DNA from: Pseudomonas graminis
GTDB lineage: Bacteria; Pseudomonadota; Gammaproteobacteria; Pseudomonadales; Pseudomonadaceae
Reading direction: 5' to 3'
Assembly (NCBI RefSeq): GCF_004364335.1
Contig: NZ_SOCR01000016.1
Span: forward strand, 81,000-144,999
DNA: 64,000 nucleotides
The notes below the pieces were generated by a model. The model was given only the letters and a program-made list of their open reading frames with translations, was not told the origin of the DNA and ran no database searches. Shown piece by piece: positions 1 to 8,346 of this stretch. Position numbers and translations under genes: made by a program. The stretch's first letter is position 1, and every line of letters starts with the position of its first letter.

Positions 1-556
1 CCAGGTCCGCCAGCACAAACTCCGACCATTCCTGGTACAGGTTGCCGAAGTACAGCAAGCGAAGCCGGTCGCACAGGGGCATGACCTGCAGCGCGAAAAT
101 CACTTCTTCGAACCCGGCAAACCAGTGCTCCAGGCGCTGGGGCGATTCGTAGATCGGCAGCAGGCGCTGCAGGAGGTCGGATTTCTTCTCGGCGCTTTTG
201 ACGCCGTGAGCTTTGAAACACTGGCCCAGTTCGTCTTTGCGCAGCAGCGCAAACAGGGCGTGGAGATCCAGATGGGGTTGGCCGTCGACCCAGCCGGATT
301 CCAGCAACGGCGCGGCGGCCAGTCGGACATCGCCGATTTCAGCGTAATCCAGCTTGCTCGCGCGAAAGAGCGTGCCTTTGCGCATGACCATGCGCACCAG
401 CAAAGCCTGTGCAGGTTGCGGCAGTTGGGCAAAGTCGTCGATGAAACGGCGCTCGTCATCGTCGAGCAAGTCGTCGTAGCGCTGGGCGATCCAGTTCAGC
501 ACCTGACGGAAGTTTTCCAGGTAGTAAAACGGATTGTCGAGGGGGGAAAGGCTCAC
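1..556 (-). CDS. VRR-NUC domain nuclease, FAN1-like (5' part only)
   Basis: The minus-strand frame is open to the left edge and gives about 185 residues, beginning MSLSPLDNPFYYLENFRQVL from a GTG at 556-554. This N-terminal region (YYLENFRQVLNWIAQRYDDLL, then RFIDDFAQLPQPAQALLVRM and a SAP-like stretch around SDLLQRLLPIYE) is how I recognise the bacterial FAN1-type proteins. Those are structure-specific nucleases whose VRR-NUC catalytic domain sits at the C-terminus and which act on interstrand crosslinks and 5' flaps. The catalytic domain lies outside the window, so its motifs cannot be checked. No good Shine-Dalgarno precedes the GTG; the frame stays open further upstream, so the start is tentative. 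The gene is divergent from the deoxyribosyltransferase at 720. Confidence 0.8.
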   Translation of the reverse strand, partial: MSLSPLDNPFYYLENFRQVLNWIAQRYDDLLDDDERRFIDDFAQLPQPAQALLVRMVMRKGTLFRASKLDYAEIGDVRLAAAPLLESGWVDGQPHLDLHALFALLRKDELGQCFKAHGVKSAEKKSDLLQRLLPIYESPQRLEHWFAGFEEVIFALQVMPLCDRLRLLYFGNLYQEWSEFVLADL

Positions 557-719
557 GGCGAGGTCACGTAACGGCTGACGGAAGAGCGTCAGGATACTGG
601 TTATCCGTACAGATTCCAGCCCCGCCTGCTGTAGGATGACGCCGGCCCGATCAACGGCGCGGATCAACGGGCCCTGCCCATCCGCTACACTCGCTCTCCG
701 AATTGCTCAGGAGATCACC

Positions 720-1226
720 ATGCCTTCCGCCGGCAAACCCCTCGTTTATCTCGCAGGCTTCGACGTGTTTCGCGCCGACGCCATCGAGTACGGCCGCTAT
801 CTGAAAGCCCTTTGCGACCGGCACGGTCTGGAGGGTTTGTACCCTTTTGACAACGAAGTGCCGGAAGGGCTGAGGCCTGAAGAAGCCGCCGCGGTCATTT
901 GCAACGCCAATATCGCGATGATCAAAGGCTGCGACGGGGTGCTGGCCAATTTAAACCCGTTTCGCGGCGCCGAGCCGGATTCAGGTACGGCCTTCGAAGT
1001 GGGCATGGCCGTTGCGCTGGGCAAGCCGGTGTGGGCGTATTTCGCGGCGAAGGGCTCGTTGCGCGAACAGATCGCCAATGATGCGGCGGGCTTCGATGAG
1101 CAGGGGTTTCAGGTGGAAGATTTCGGTCTGCCGCGCAATTTGATGCTGGCGTGTACCTGGGCGGGCAGCAGCGAGACGGCGGAACAGGCAATCGAAGCGT
1201 TGGCTACGTGGCTTGGCCACCGGTGA
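720..1226 (+). CDS. Nucleoside 2-deoxyribosyltransferase family protein
   Basis: The product is 168 residues. The start at 720 is preceded by CAGGAG about 8 bases upstream; the frame also runs further upstream without such a site. The N-terminal strand VYLAGFDVF, the central SGTAFEVG with its glutamate (about residue 93, the expected nucleophile) and the following GMAVALGKPVWAYF fit the Nuc_deoxyrib_tr family. These cytosolic enzymes transfer or hydrolyse 2-deoxyribosyl groups of nucleosides and can serve in nucleoside salvage or in removing damaged nucleotides. The exact substrate cannot be read from sequence. It is a stand-alone gene, with a 72-bp gap to the next gene, which differs in base composition. 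Confidence 0.85.
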   Translation: MPSAGKPLVYLAGFDVFRADAIEYGRYLKALCDRHGLEGLYPFDNEVPEGLRPEEAAAVICNANIAMIKGCDGVLANLNPFRGAEPDSGTAFEVGMAVALGKPVWAYFAAKGSLREQIANDAAGFDEQGFQVEDFGLPRNLMLACTWAGSSETAEQAIEALATWLGHR

Positions 1227-1298
1227 TCCAGCTAGGCAAGCGGCCATGACTGGGGTGTATGACTCCGTGTATTTTAGCCAACGAGAGGACGCGGATGG

Positions 1299-2315
1299 AT
1301 GAGTGAGTGCCGCTTGATCAAGCATGTCCGATTACTTCGCCACGGGGAAAGTACCGCTAACGCCGGGGCCGCCAGTGCGGATCACGCTACGATTCCCCTA
1401 ACACCGAAGGGCGTGGAGCAAGCACGCCTGGCTGCCGCGTCATTTACACATGCGCCGGATCTGATCATCGCCTCGCCGTTTGCTCGAGCACAGACGACTG
1501 CGAAGGCAGCCGTAGCTGCCTCACCCGCTAGCCCGTTCGAAACCTGGCTCATCCACGAGTTCACCTATCTCGAACCTGCCAGATGTGCGAATACGACTCT
1601 CGACCAACGCCGGACGTGGGTCCACGCTTACTGGTCGAGGTCAGATGCCGCGTATGTGGATGGTGCCGGTGCAGAGTCGTTCCGGGACTTCATACATCGA
1701 GCTCAATCTTTCCTGAATCGACTTGCAGAGCATCCCGCGCAGGATATAGCAGTGTTTTCTCACGGGCAGTTTATCAATGCCGTCGCTTGGGTAATCGAGC
1801 ATAAGCCACAGATCATAGACGGCCAGGCTATGGCGCAATGGCGCAAGTATGAGATCGAGAACCACGTTCCCAACTGCGGTGGCTACATCCTCTCGAAACA
1901 TCCAGACGGCTCTGACTGGAGAGTGGTCCGCTCGTCTCCTAGGGAGCGTTCAGCGGGCGAAGCTCGTCGCGCACAAGACCGAGTGGGCAGCGTTATCGAA
2001 AGCGCCCAATCTGAACTCTCTGCCAGAGAGATAGTGCAGGTATTGCGAGAGGTCACCTTCGAGCAACGGACGATGTCCAGGGTAGGCACGGCCTCTTGGG
2101 CAGAGATTCATGGGGGCCATTTCCTGGTTGATATAGACGGTTGGCAAGTCTCCCTCTTCAACGACTGCGATACGCTCGACTACTGCGACGAATGCATCAG
2201 CGCCGATGGACGCCGCTGGTCATTCCATTCTGGAGATCGCTCTGGTACAGATCCGGTTGCGTTGCTCAGCACGTGGGAGCATCAGACACTGGAGCGGTTG
2301 TTAAAAGCATTGTGA
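1299..2315 (+). CDS. Histidine phosphatase fused to C-terminal DUF7693 domain
   Basis: The product is 338 residues. The start has GAGAGGA about 10 bases upstream. Residues 8 to about 205 form a histidine phosphatase domain: LLRHGESTAN carries the phospho-accepting His15, the partner His155 sits in FSHGQF, and an acid candidate is Glu87. Residues about 232-338 (from LSAREIVQVLREV through FNDCDTLDYCDEC to ALLSTWEHQTLERLLKAL) match the small Pseudomonas proteins I know as DUF7693, which are normally stand-alone proteins of about 100 residues. A charged linker (about 205-231) joins them. An in-frame GTG at 1983 lacks a ribosome-binding site, so I read one fused protein. Two 60-base rows here count 48-53% GC, well below the surrounding genes. 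The substrate is unknown. Confidence 0.75.
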   Translation: MSECRLIKHVRLLRHGESTANAGAASADHATIPLTPKGVEQARLAAASFTHAPDLIIASPFARAQTTAKAAVAASPASPFETWLIHEFTYLEPARCANTTLDQRRTWVHAYWSRSDAAYVDGAGAESFRDFIHRAQSFLNRLAEHPAQDIAVFSHGQFINAVAWVIEHKPQIIDGQAMAQWRKYEIENHVPNCGGYILSKHPDGSDWRVVRSSPRERSAGEARRAQDRVGSVIESAQSELSAREIVQVLREVTFEQRTMSRVGTASWAEIHGGHFLVDIDGWQVSLFNDCDTLDYCDECISADGRRWSFHSGDRSGTDPVALLSTWEHQTLERLLKAL

Positions 2316-2360
2316 TGAAGACGGGGTTGATTGCTGCACGCTTACCCTCGGGGAGATGAA

Positions 2361-2978
2361 ATGTTGGTGGATGACGTGAATCAGAACGTTGGAGAGTCGG
2401 TCTGGGGAGCTGCGGAGTGGGTCAATGAGCCCGGCTTTTATCGCGTGCTGGCAGATCAGTCACTGGAGGTGGTCACTGACGACCAGACCGATTTCTGGCG
2501 TGAAACCTACTATGGATTCGTGCGCGATAGCGGCCACTTCCTGGGGTTCACAGCCAAAGGAGGGTTCACGGCCCAGGTCAGAGTCAATGCAGACTTCCGC
2601 GAGCTCTATGACCAGGCAGGCATCATGGTGAGGATCGACGAGCAAACCTGGGTCAAGGCGGGAATCGAGCTTAACGACGGCAATGCAATGATCAGCAGCG
2701 TCATCACTCGGGGTCAGTCAGATTGGGCACCCGGCTTTTTTTCTGGAGATCCGCGGGACTTTTGGCTTCGCATGACCGTTGCCAAAGGCGTGCTTCGTTT
2801 GCAGTACTCAACAGATGGTCTGAGCTGGCCCCTGCTCAGACTTGCACCTTTCCCTGAAGCGGACACTTATCGGGTAGGCCCGATCTGCTGCACACCCCAG
2901 CGACAAGGGTTGCAGGTCAGGTTTTCAGAGTGGTCGTTGATCGGCCCTCTGGAACGAGAGCTTCATGACTTGAGCTGA
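2361..2978 (+). CDS. DUF1349 domain protein (concanavalin-like fold)
   Basis: The product is 205 residues. I place the start at 2361, where GGGGAG lies 5-6 bases upstream; the frame extends 10 codons further up without a better signal. The pattern WGAAEWVNEPGFYRV, TDFWRETYYGFVRDSGHFL, DQAGIMVRIDEQTWVKAGIE and LRLQYSTDGLSWPLLRLAPFP is typical of DUF1349, the family that includes yeast 'regulation of enolase protein 1'. It has a lectin/glucanase-like beta-sandwich fold. No signal peptide or transmembrane segment is visible, so it is cytosolic. It begins 45 bases after the phosphatase-DUF7693 gene on the same strand, so they may be cotranscribed. Its cellular role is not known. Confidence 0.75.
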   Translation: MLVDDVNQNVGESVWGAAEWVNEPGFYRVLADQSLEVVTDDQTDFWRETYYGFVRDSGHFLGFTAKGGFTAQVRVNADFRELYDQAGIMVRIDEQTWVKAGIELNDGNAMISSVITRGQSDWAPGFFSGDPRDFWLRMTVAKGVLRLQYSTDGLSWPLLRLAPFPEADTYRVGPICCTPQRQGLQVRFSEWSLIGPLERELHDLS

Positions 2979-3047
2979 TCTGATGACGGGGAGGCATGTC
3001 CGTCACGGTACCGCTCTGTTTCTGCAGTGGTCTCATCTCCCAGGACA

Positions 3048-3085
3048 CCTCGATAAGTGGAAACTGCATTTATCGAGGCGTTTTT
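3048..3085 (+). terminator. Rho-independent terminator after DUF1349 gene
   Basis: A perfect 9-bp stem CCTCGATAA / TTATCGAGG (3048-3056 with 3070-3078) is followed by CG and TTTTT. It lies 70 bases past the DUF1349 stop codon and probably ends the 1299-2978 transcript. Confidence 0.8.
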
Positions 3086-3147
3086 CCCAGAGCAGTGGTG
3101 TTTAAACGAGACTGATGTCTCCAACCGTCGATCGCCAACGCCCTCGC

Positions 3148-3381
3148 CTATTCCAGATTAGACGAACTGATGTCCAGCTTGTCAGCGTCAGCAAACTCAT
3201 CCAGGTCCAGTTCGCTCAGGTCCAGTTCGCCCTCGGGGTCGCGGTCTTCGTCGGAATCGGCGTCGTTGAGGGGCGACTGGTCGCCGCCGAAATGCTCGCC
3301 ATCGTGTGCCAACCAGGTCATTGCGTGGATGTCCGGCTGGCTTGTCTGTACCTGCATCTGTACCTGCATCTGTACCTGCAT
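3148..3381 (-). CDS. Small acidic protein with MQVQ-repeat N-terminus, unknown function
   Basis: The product is 77 residues. GGAGCG lies 6 bases before the first ATG (3381-3379). It opens with three copies of MQVQ, continues through TSQPDIHAMTWLAHDGEHFGG, then becomes strongly acidic (DADSDEDRDPEGELDLSELDLDEFADADKLDI). There are no cysteines, no membrane segment and no recognised domain. The LDLSELDLDEF stretch suggests an amphipathic or largely disordered acidic tail. It follows the LysR gene on the same strand after a 65-bp gap, so it may be read from that promoter. The clear Shine-Dalgarno supports a real gene. I do not recognise the family. Confidence 0.6.
   Translation of the reverse strand: MQVQMQVQMQVQTSQPDIHAMTWLAHDGEHFGGDQSPLNDADSDEDRDPEGELDLSELDLDEFADADKLDISSSNLE
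3346..3381. repeat. Three tandem copies of a 12-bp unit over a start codon
   Basis: CTGTACCTGCAT is repeated exactly three times head to tail. On the minus strand each copy reads ATGCAGGTACAG (Met-Gln-Val-Gln), so the repeat supplies three in-frame start codons for the small acidic protein. Because the unit is 12 bp, copy-number change would add or remove MQVQ without shifting frame. Confidence 0.9.
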
Positions 3382-3446
3382 CGTTGACGCTCCGTAGGTG
3401 AATGTCTCTGCGCAGGCTAACCCACCCGACGGGGTAAAAGCACAGG

Positions 3447-4349
3447 TCAGGACCAATTGAGGAAGGATCCGCCGTCGTCGCGCAGCATTTGCACCATGGC
3501 GTGGGCGGCAGGCGACAGGTAGCCCTGGCGGCGCAGCATGACGCAGATGGTTCGCGTCATGGTGGTCTGCTCCAGCTGTACTTCGCGCAGGTCTTGCATG
3601 TTCTTGCCGAACTCCAGCGTCTCCCGGGCGATGAAACTCAGCAGGCTGGTCTGGGCAATCAACCGCGGCAGCAGGGAAATCGAGTTGGACTCGATCTGCA
3701 CTTCCGGCAGCGGCAGGTCGTGGCGGGCGAAGGCGTCGTCGACCCAGATCCGCGACGACACACCGGACGGCGGCAACACCCAGCGATAGCGGCACAGGTC
3801 GCGCATTTCGAACGGCGCGGTGAAGATCGGGTGATTGCGGCTGGCGATCACCACGGCTTCGTCGGTGAGGATCGGGTAAAAGCTGAATTCCTCTTCGGCA
3901 CTGCGCTGGGCGCAGATGATCATGTCCAGGTGCCCGGAGCGCAGTTGCTCGCGCAGCATGTCGTCCTGACCGATCACCAGCTTGAGCGTGACCTGCGGCG
4001 AGCGTTTGAGCAGCGCGCTGGTCAGTTCGGGCAGCAGGTACTCGGCCATGGTCGCCGCACAGCCCAGACGGATATCCCCTACCGCGCCACTGGCAAAATC
4101 CCGCACCTCGCGCTGGGTCTGGGCAATGCTCTGCTGCAGCACCTTGCCCCGTGCCTGCAGCAGTTCGCCGACGGGTGTGAGCTTGATCCTGCGACCGTCG
4201 CGCTGGAACAGCCTGGTGCCGAAGGATTCCTCCAGCCGCTGGATGCTTTTGGTCAACGCCGGTTGGCTGCGGTTGAGTTTTTCCGCCGCGCGCCCCAGAT
4301 GACCGAGCTCGGCGATGGTTTCGAAATAGGTCAGGTCACGCAGGTCCAT
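3447..4349 (-). CDS. LysR-family transcriptional regulator
   Basis: The product is 300 residues, the usual LysR length. Residues 1-60 carry the winged helix-turn-helix (DLTYFETIAELGHLGRAAEKL, RSQPALTKSIQRLEESFG, LFQR). Residues about 90-295 form the periplasmic-binding-protein-like effector domain (IRLGCAATMAEYLLPELTSAL). The gene is divergent from the AbrB-type permease at 4480 with 130 bp between the starts, the classical LysR arrangement, so the permease gene is the likely target. The gap has an AT-rich stretch around 4350-4390 (ATCAATTCATGAT) that could hold the operator, but no clear T-N11-A box stands out. The inducer is unknown. Confidence 0.9.
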   Translation of the reverse strand: MDLRDLTYFETIAELGHLGRAAEKLNRSQPALTKSIQRLEESFGTRLFQRDGRRIKLTPVGELLQARGKVLQQSIAQTQREVRDFASGAVGDIRLGCAATMAEYLLPELTSALLKRSPQVTLKLVIGQDDMLREQLRSGHLDMIICAQRSAEEEFSFYPILTDEAVVIASRNHPIFTAPFEMRDLCRYRWVLPPSGVSSRIWVDDAFARHDLPLPEVQIESNSISLLPRLIAQTSLLSFIARETLEFGKNMQDLREVQLEQTTMTRTICVMLRRQGYLSPAAHAMVQMLRDDGGSFLNWS

Positions 4350-4479
4350 ATATCAACCAAAGTTATCAATTCATGATTATTAGAAAATAGACTTGATCGA
4401 TTGCGCTGTCGATACTGCTCGCCATTGGAAATGCACTCGGCATGGAAGCACTCAGGTCACTCCTTATCAGGAAAAGCCA

Positions 4480-5577
4480 ATGCTCTGGAGATCCGCGTTG
4501 CCACGCCCCGCCTCGTTTGCCCTCGCCCACCAGCACCCGCTGACCCAATGGCTGCTGCTCATCCTCGTGGCCGGTAGCGCCGGCCAACTGTTCAAATACT
4601 TCCACGTTCCCGCCGCACTGTTTCTCGGCCCCATGCTGGTGGCGATCGGCTTCGGCGTTGCCGGGGCCAGCGTTCGTCTGAACAAGCAGGTGTTCCGCCT
4701 GGGTCAGGGCACGGTCGGCGTGCTGGTCGCCCACTCCATGACCGTCGGCGTTCTGCTGGCGGCGATGCAATCGTGGCCTGTGATGGTCTTCGCCACCCTG
4801 CTCACGGTCGCATTGAGCGCGGTGGTCGGCATCGCCATGGCGCGCTGGGGCGGCATTCAGAGCAGCACGGCGGCGTGGGGGACTTCACCAGGTGCGGCCT
4901 CGGCCATGGTGGCGATGGCCGAGGATGACGGCGCCGACTCCCGGGTGGTTGCCACCATGCAATACGTGCGAGTGGTGTGTGTGGTAATGGTCGGCGCGCT
5001 GGTCAGTCGGCTGATCGGCGCCGATGCCGGCGGTTCGGAGGCCCACAGCACGGACGCGCTGCTACACGGGATGAATCTGCTTAATCTGGGCTTGAGCCTG
5101 CTGGTGATCGTGGTCGGCGTGATGATCGGCAGTCGGTTACCGGCGGGCGCCTTGCTGGTGCCCTTGCTGCTCGGCGGCGCGCTGCAGTTGAGCGGCGTGC
5201 TGCAGATCACTCTGCCCACTTGGGTGCTGGCGATTGCCTACGGCGCGATCGGCAGTTACATCGGCCTGCGCTTCGACCGCGTGACCCTCCGCTACGTCTG
5301 GCGGCGGCTGCCGGCGATGATTGCCGGCGCGCTGGTGCTGATTCTGCTCTGCGCCTTATCGGCTTGGGGCATCGCTGAAATCATGGGCAAGGACTTTCTT
5401 TCGGTGTACCTGGCCACCAGCCCCGGCGGCCTTGATGCGATGGCGATCATTGCCATCGACACCCACTCGGACGTCGGCTTCGTGCTGGCGATGCAGACCC
5501 TGCGATTGTTCGCAGTGATTGTGACCGGCGCGTACATCGCCCGGCAGGTGATTCGCCTGTCGCACCGCCTGGCGTGA
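4480..5577 (+). CDS. AbrB-family membrane protein (putative permease)
   Basis: The product is 365 residues. The start is at 4480, with AGGA 7 bases upstream; the longer open frame starts in the promoter region. About ten hydrophobic segments occur in two related halves: GPMLVAIGFGVAG and QGTVGVLVAHSM in the first, GALLVPLLLGGALQLSGVLQ and IGSYIGLRFDRVTLR in the second. The motif WGTSPGAASAMVAMAEDDGAD recurs as YLATSPGGLDAMAIIAIDT. This duplicated architecture is that of the AbrB (formerly 'ammonia monooxygenase') inner-membrane family, whose members are thought to be transporters. The substrate is not known. It is probably controlled by the divergent LysR regulator at 3447-4349. Confidence 0.8.
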   Translation: MLWRSALPRPASFALAHQHPLTQWLLLILVAGSAGQLFKYFHVPAALFLGPMLVAIGFGVAGASVRLNKQVFRLGQGTVGVLVAHSMTVGVLLAAMQSWPVMVFATLLTVALSAVVGIAMARWGGIQSSTAAWGTSPGAASAMVAMAEDDGADSRVVATMQYVRVVCVVMVGALVSRLIGADAGGSEAHSTDALLHGMNLLNLGLSLLVIVVGVMIGSRLPAGALLVPLLLGGALQLSGVLQITLPTWVLAIAYGAIGSYIGLRFDRVTLRYVWRRLPAMIAGALVLILLCALSAWGIAEIMGKDFLSVYLATSPGGLDAMAIIAIDTHSDVGFVLAMQTLRLFAVIVTGAYIARQVIRLSHRLA

Positions 5578-5683
5578 ATGGGCGAAGCCTGAGTGAGCGA
5601 ACAGCGCAAGCAGCACGCATGCCGATGGAATCTTCATCGATCCCGCCACCTCCAACGCTGCACACTCATTGGAGGCGAACGCC

Positions 5684-6466
5684 ATGGCCACGCTGAAAAT
5701 CGCCACGTTCAACATCAACGGCATTCGCGCGCGTTTGCCCATTCTGTTGCAGTGGCTGGAAAAGGAAGCGCCCGACATCGTCTGTCTGCAGGAACTGAAA
5801 GCGGCGGACACGGCCTTCCCCGCCGACGACATCCGCAACGCCGGCTACGGCGTGATCTGGCAGGGCGAGCCCTCGTGGAACGGCGTGGCAATCCTGTCCC
5901 GGGACAGTGAGCCGCTGGAGATTCGTCGGGGTCTGCCGGGCAATGAAAAGGACAGCCACAGCCGGTATCTGGAGGCGGCGGTGCAAGGCGTGATCGTCGG
6001 CTGCCTGTACCTGCCCAACGGCAACCCGCAGCCGGGGCCGAAGTTCGAGTACAAACTGGACTGGTTCGAGCACTTCATCAAACACGCGGACTCGCTGTTC
6101 AAGAGCGAGCATCCGGTGGTGCTGGCCGGGGATTACAACGTCATTCCCACCGACAACGACATCTACAACACCCGCTCATGGCTGAAGGATGCCTTGCTGC
6201 AGCCGGAAAGCCGCGCCTGCTTCGAGCGCCTGTTGGATCAGGGCTGGACCGACGCCCTGCGCGCGAAATTCCCGGACGAGCGGATTTATACGTTCTGGGA
6301 TTATTTCCGCAACCACTGGAAGACCAACTCCGGCCTGCGCATTGACCACCTGCTGTTGAGCAAGGACCTGGCACCCAAGCTGAAAAACGCGGGAGTGGAT
6401 CGCTGGGTCAGGGACCTGCCCCACGCCAGTGACCATGCACCGACGTGGATTGAGTTGAAGGTTTGA
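5684..6466 (+). CDS. xthA: Exodeoxyribonuclease III
   Basis: The product is 260 residues starting MATLKIATFNINGIRAR at 5684, with GGAGGCG 7 bases upstream. Family motifs are in order: FNINGIR, DIVCLQELK (metal-binding Glu), GNEKDSHSRYLEA, YLPNGNPQPGPKFEYKL, GDYNVIPTDND (catalytic Asp and Asn), TFWDYF and the C-terminal SDHAPTW (catalytic His). It hydrolyses abasic-site phosphodiester bonds and 3' ends in base excision repair. It is the ExoIII-type protein rather than Crc, the catabolite-repression homologue, because the nuclease residues are intact. It is monocistronic, and the downstream gap is filled by REP elements. Confidence 0.92.
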   Translation: MATLKIATFNINGIRARLPILLQWLEKEAPDIVCLQELKAADTAFPADDIRNAGYGVIWQGEPSWNGVAILSRDSEPLEIRRGLPGNEKDSHSRYLEAAVQGVIVGCLYLPNGNPQPGPKFEYKLDWFEHFIKHADSLFKSEHPVVLAGDYNVIPTDNDIYNTRSWLKDALLQPESRACFERLLDQGWTDALRAKFPDERIYTFWDYFRNHWKTNSGLRIDHLLLSKDLAPKLKNAGVDRWVRDLPHASDHAPTWIELKV

Positions 6467-6541
6467 TGGGGGGGCAGCGATGGATTGATCGCCGTCAGTC
6501 GGGCATACAGGCGTCGCCTGGTTTGCTGCCGCTTCGCGCCA

Positions 6542-6896
6542 GATCGCGGGCAAGCGCGCTCCTACAATGGATTTCGACAATTCCCATCATCTCCGGCCGA
6601 CAAAATTCCGTAGGAGCCGGCTTGCTGGCGAAAGCGTCCTTCCAGATAAATTGCGGTCATCTGAAACGACGGGTTCGCCAGCAAGCCGGCTACGAACTTT
6701 ATGTGCGCCGGCGATTGTGTGCGTTGCCCAGATCCATCGTAGGAGCGCGCTTGCCCGCGAATGCGATCTGTCAGCGCCACCGATTCAGCCTGACACAGCG
6801 CATTCGCCAGCAAGCCGGCTCCTACAGTGAACTCCGACAATTCCCGTGATCTGCGGCGAACAGAAATCCGTAGGAGCCGGCTTGCTGGCGAAAGCG
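6542..6896. repeat. Cluster of REP elements (six half-sites)
   Basis: This 466-bp intergenic stretch holds alternating, inversely oriented REP half-sites: GATCGCGGGCAAGCGCGCTC (6542), GTAGGAGCCGGCTTGCTGGC (about 6611), its inverse ending GCAAGCCGGCTAC (about 6670), GTAGGAGCGCGCTTGCCCGC (about 6740), GCCAGCAAGCCGGCTCCTAC (about 6804) and a second GTAGGAGCCGGCTTGCTGGC (6870). Both the 'CCGGCTTGCTGGCGA' and the 'GCGCGCTTGCCCGCGA' families are present. They can form hairpins between the convergent xthA and AGE-isomerase genes. Confidence 0.9.
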
Positions 6897-6932
6897 TCCT
6901 TCCGCAGACATCGCCCTAAGCTGACACGCGGG

Positions 6933-8177
6933 CTAGGCCCTCTGCGCCAACGCCGTCGCCAGGCTTTGCTCCAGCGGCAACACTGGTAGCAGCGTGGCCT
7001 GATAGGCGTGGTAAAGATCCGGCTTGCCGGCCCAGATGTCGGCGCTCGGTTGGTTTTGCGGGTTGAGCTCGTGACGCCAGCTGCCGTGTTCGAGGTCGAT
7101 GAACAGGGTTTCGTTGAATTCCCAGAACGTCCGGTACCAGTCTTCGTATTGCTGCTCGTGGGTGCGCTGCAGCAGCGCGGCGGAGGCAGCGGCCGCTTCG
7201 GCGTGGGTCCAGTGCAGGCGATGGCGGACCACCGGATGATTTTCCCAGTCCAGGGTGTAAACGATCCCCGGCGCGCCATCGACGTCCCAGCCATAGCGGC
7301 AGGCGTTTTCGAATAATCCTCGCGCGTCTTCGAGCAGCCAGTTCGGCGTCTGCAAACCGGCCTTGCGCCGTGCGGCTTCCAGGTGCAGCACCAGTCGCGC
7401 CCACTCGAAAGCGTGGCCGGGCGTCGTGCCATAGGGGCGGAAACCGTCGTCGGGCTTGTCGACGTTGTAGTCGAGAATCGGCTGCCACTGCAGGGTGAAA
7501 TGCTCGATCACCTGATGATTATTGCCAGCGGCGTGCTGATGGATGACCCGCTCGACGATGCTCAGTGCCCGATCCAGCCAGCGCCCATCGCCGGTGACGT
7601 CGGCCAGGGCGAGGAACGCCTCGGTGCTGTGCATGTTGCTGTTGGCACCGCGATAGGGTTCTTCGTTGCTCCAGTCGCGGTCGAAGGATTCGCGCATGGC
7701 GCCCTCTTCCTCGCTCCAGAAGTGCCCGGTAATCACCTGAATCGCTTGCTCCAGCAACGCCTGTGCGCCGGGCCGTCGGGCAACCACGGCGGAGCTGGCG
7801 GCCAGGGCAACGAAGGCGTGCAGGTAGGCGTTCTTGCCGGTGTCGGCGCTGTGCTCCAGGGGTTTGGCGAACCAGCCGCCGTGCTCGGCGTCACGCAACG
7901 GCCCGGCCAGCGCCGCGATGCCGTGATCGACCAGCGCGGCGCAACCGGGGATGCCATTGATGTGGGCCATGGCGAAACTGTGGGTCATGCGGGCGGTGTT
8001 CATGGTTTCGGCCACGGCATCGGCGGGCAGCCGGCCGAGGTCATCCAGATTGCCGAAGCCCTGGGGCAGCGTCGAGGCCTTGGCAAACGCCAGCAGCCGA
8101 TTGCCCTCCTGCATCAGCCAGGCCGTGTGGCCCGGGGAGCGCAGCCAACTGCTGAAATCGCGATTCACGTCATCCAT
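6933..8177 (-). CDS. AGE-family sugar epimerase/isomerase (D-mannose isomerase-like)
   Basis: The product is 414 residues. The start ATG is preceded by GTGAAGGG. Motifs of the N-acylglucosamine 2-epimerase (alpha/alpha)6-barrel family are present: GANSNMHSTEAFLAL, GHAFEWARLVLHLE and the catalytic HWTHAEAAAA, plus the N-terminal RMTHSFAMAH. Bacterial members of this length (YihS-like enzymes, Pseudomonas mannose isomerases) interconvert D-mannose and D-fructose or related aldoses and ketoses in the cytosol. A mannose isomerase is the most likely role, but the substrate is inferred. No sugar transporter or regulator is adjacent. A single REP half-site lies upstream at 8299-8320. Confidence 0.82.
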   Translation of the reverse strand: MDDVNRDFSSWLRSPGHTAWLMQEGNRLLAFAKASTLPQGFGNLDDLGRLPADAVAETMNTARMTHSFAMAHINGIPGCAALVDHGIAALAGPLRDAEHGGWFAKPLEHSADTGKNAYLHAFVALAASSAVVARRPGAQALLEQAIQVITGHFWSEEEGAMRESFDRDWSNEEPYRGANSNMHSTEAFLALADVTGDGRWLDRALSIVERVIHQHAAGNNHQVIEHFTLQWQPILDYNVDKPDDGFRPYGTTPGHAFEWARLVLHLEAARRKAGLQTPNWLLEDARGLFENACRYGWDVDGAPGIVYTLDWENHPVVRHRLHWTHAEAAAASAALLQRTHEQQYEDWYRTFWEFNETLFIDLEHGSWRHELNPQNQPSADIWAGKPDLYHAYQATLLPVLPLEQSLATALAQRA

Positions 8178-8346
8178 TGCCCTTCACCTATCTCGTCGGC
8201 AGGTTCGGCCCGCCAGGAATTATTAGTCGGGGCGAATCATGCAAGCCGAGGGCAGCGACAGGCAAGTGAATGAGGTGAAAGGGGCTGTTTTGGCCTGTTC
8301 CCGGCTAAAGCCGGTCCTACTGCCGGGAGGCCTTTGAATCCCGCCA

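Noticed and set aside
3382..3795. N-terminal extension of the small acidic protein (215-codon frame)
   Set aside because: It overlaps the LysR gene out of frame. The ATG at 3381 has its own GGAGCG site.
5684..6466. Crc, the catabolite-repression protein with ExoIII fold
   Set aside because: The nuclease residues in GDYNVIPTDND and SDHAPTW are intact and the N-terminus matches exonuclease III.
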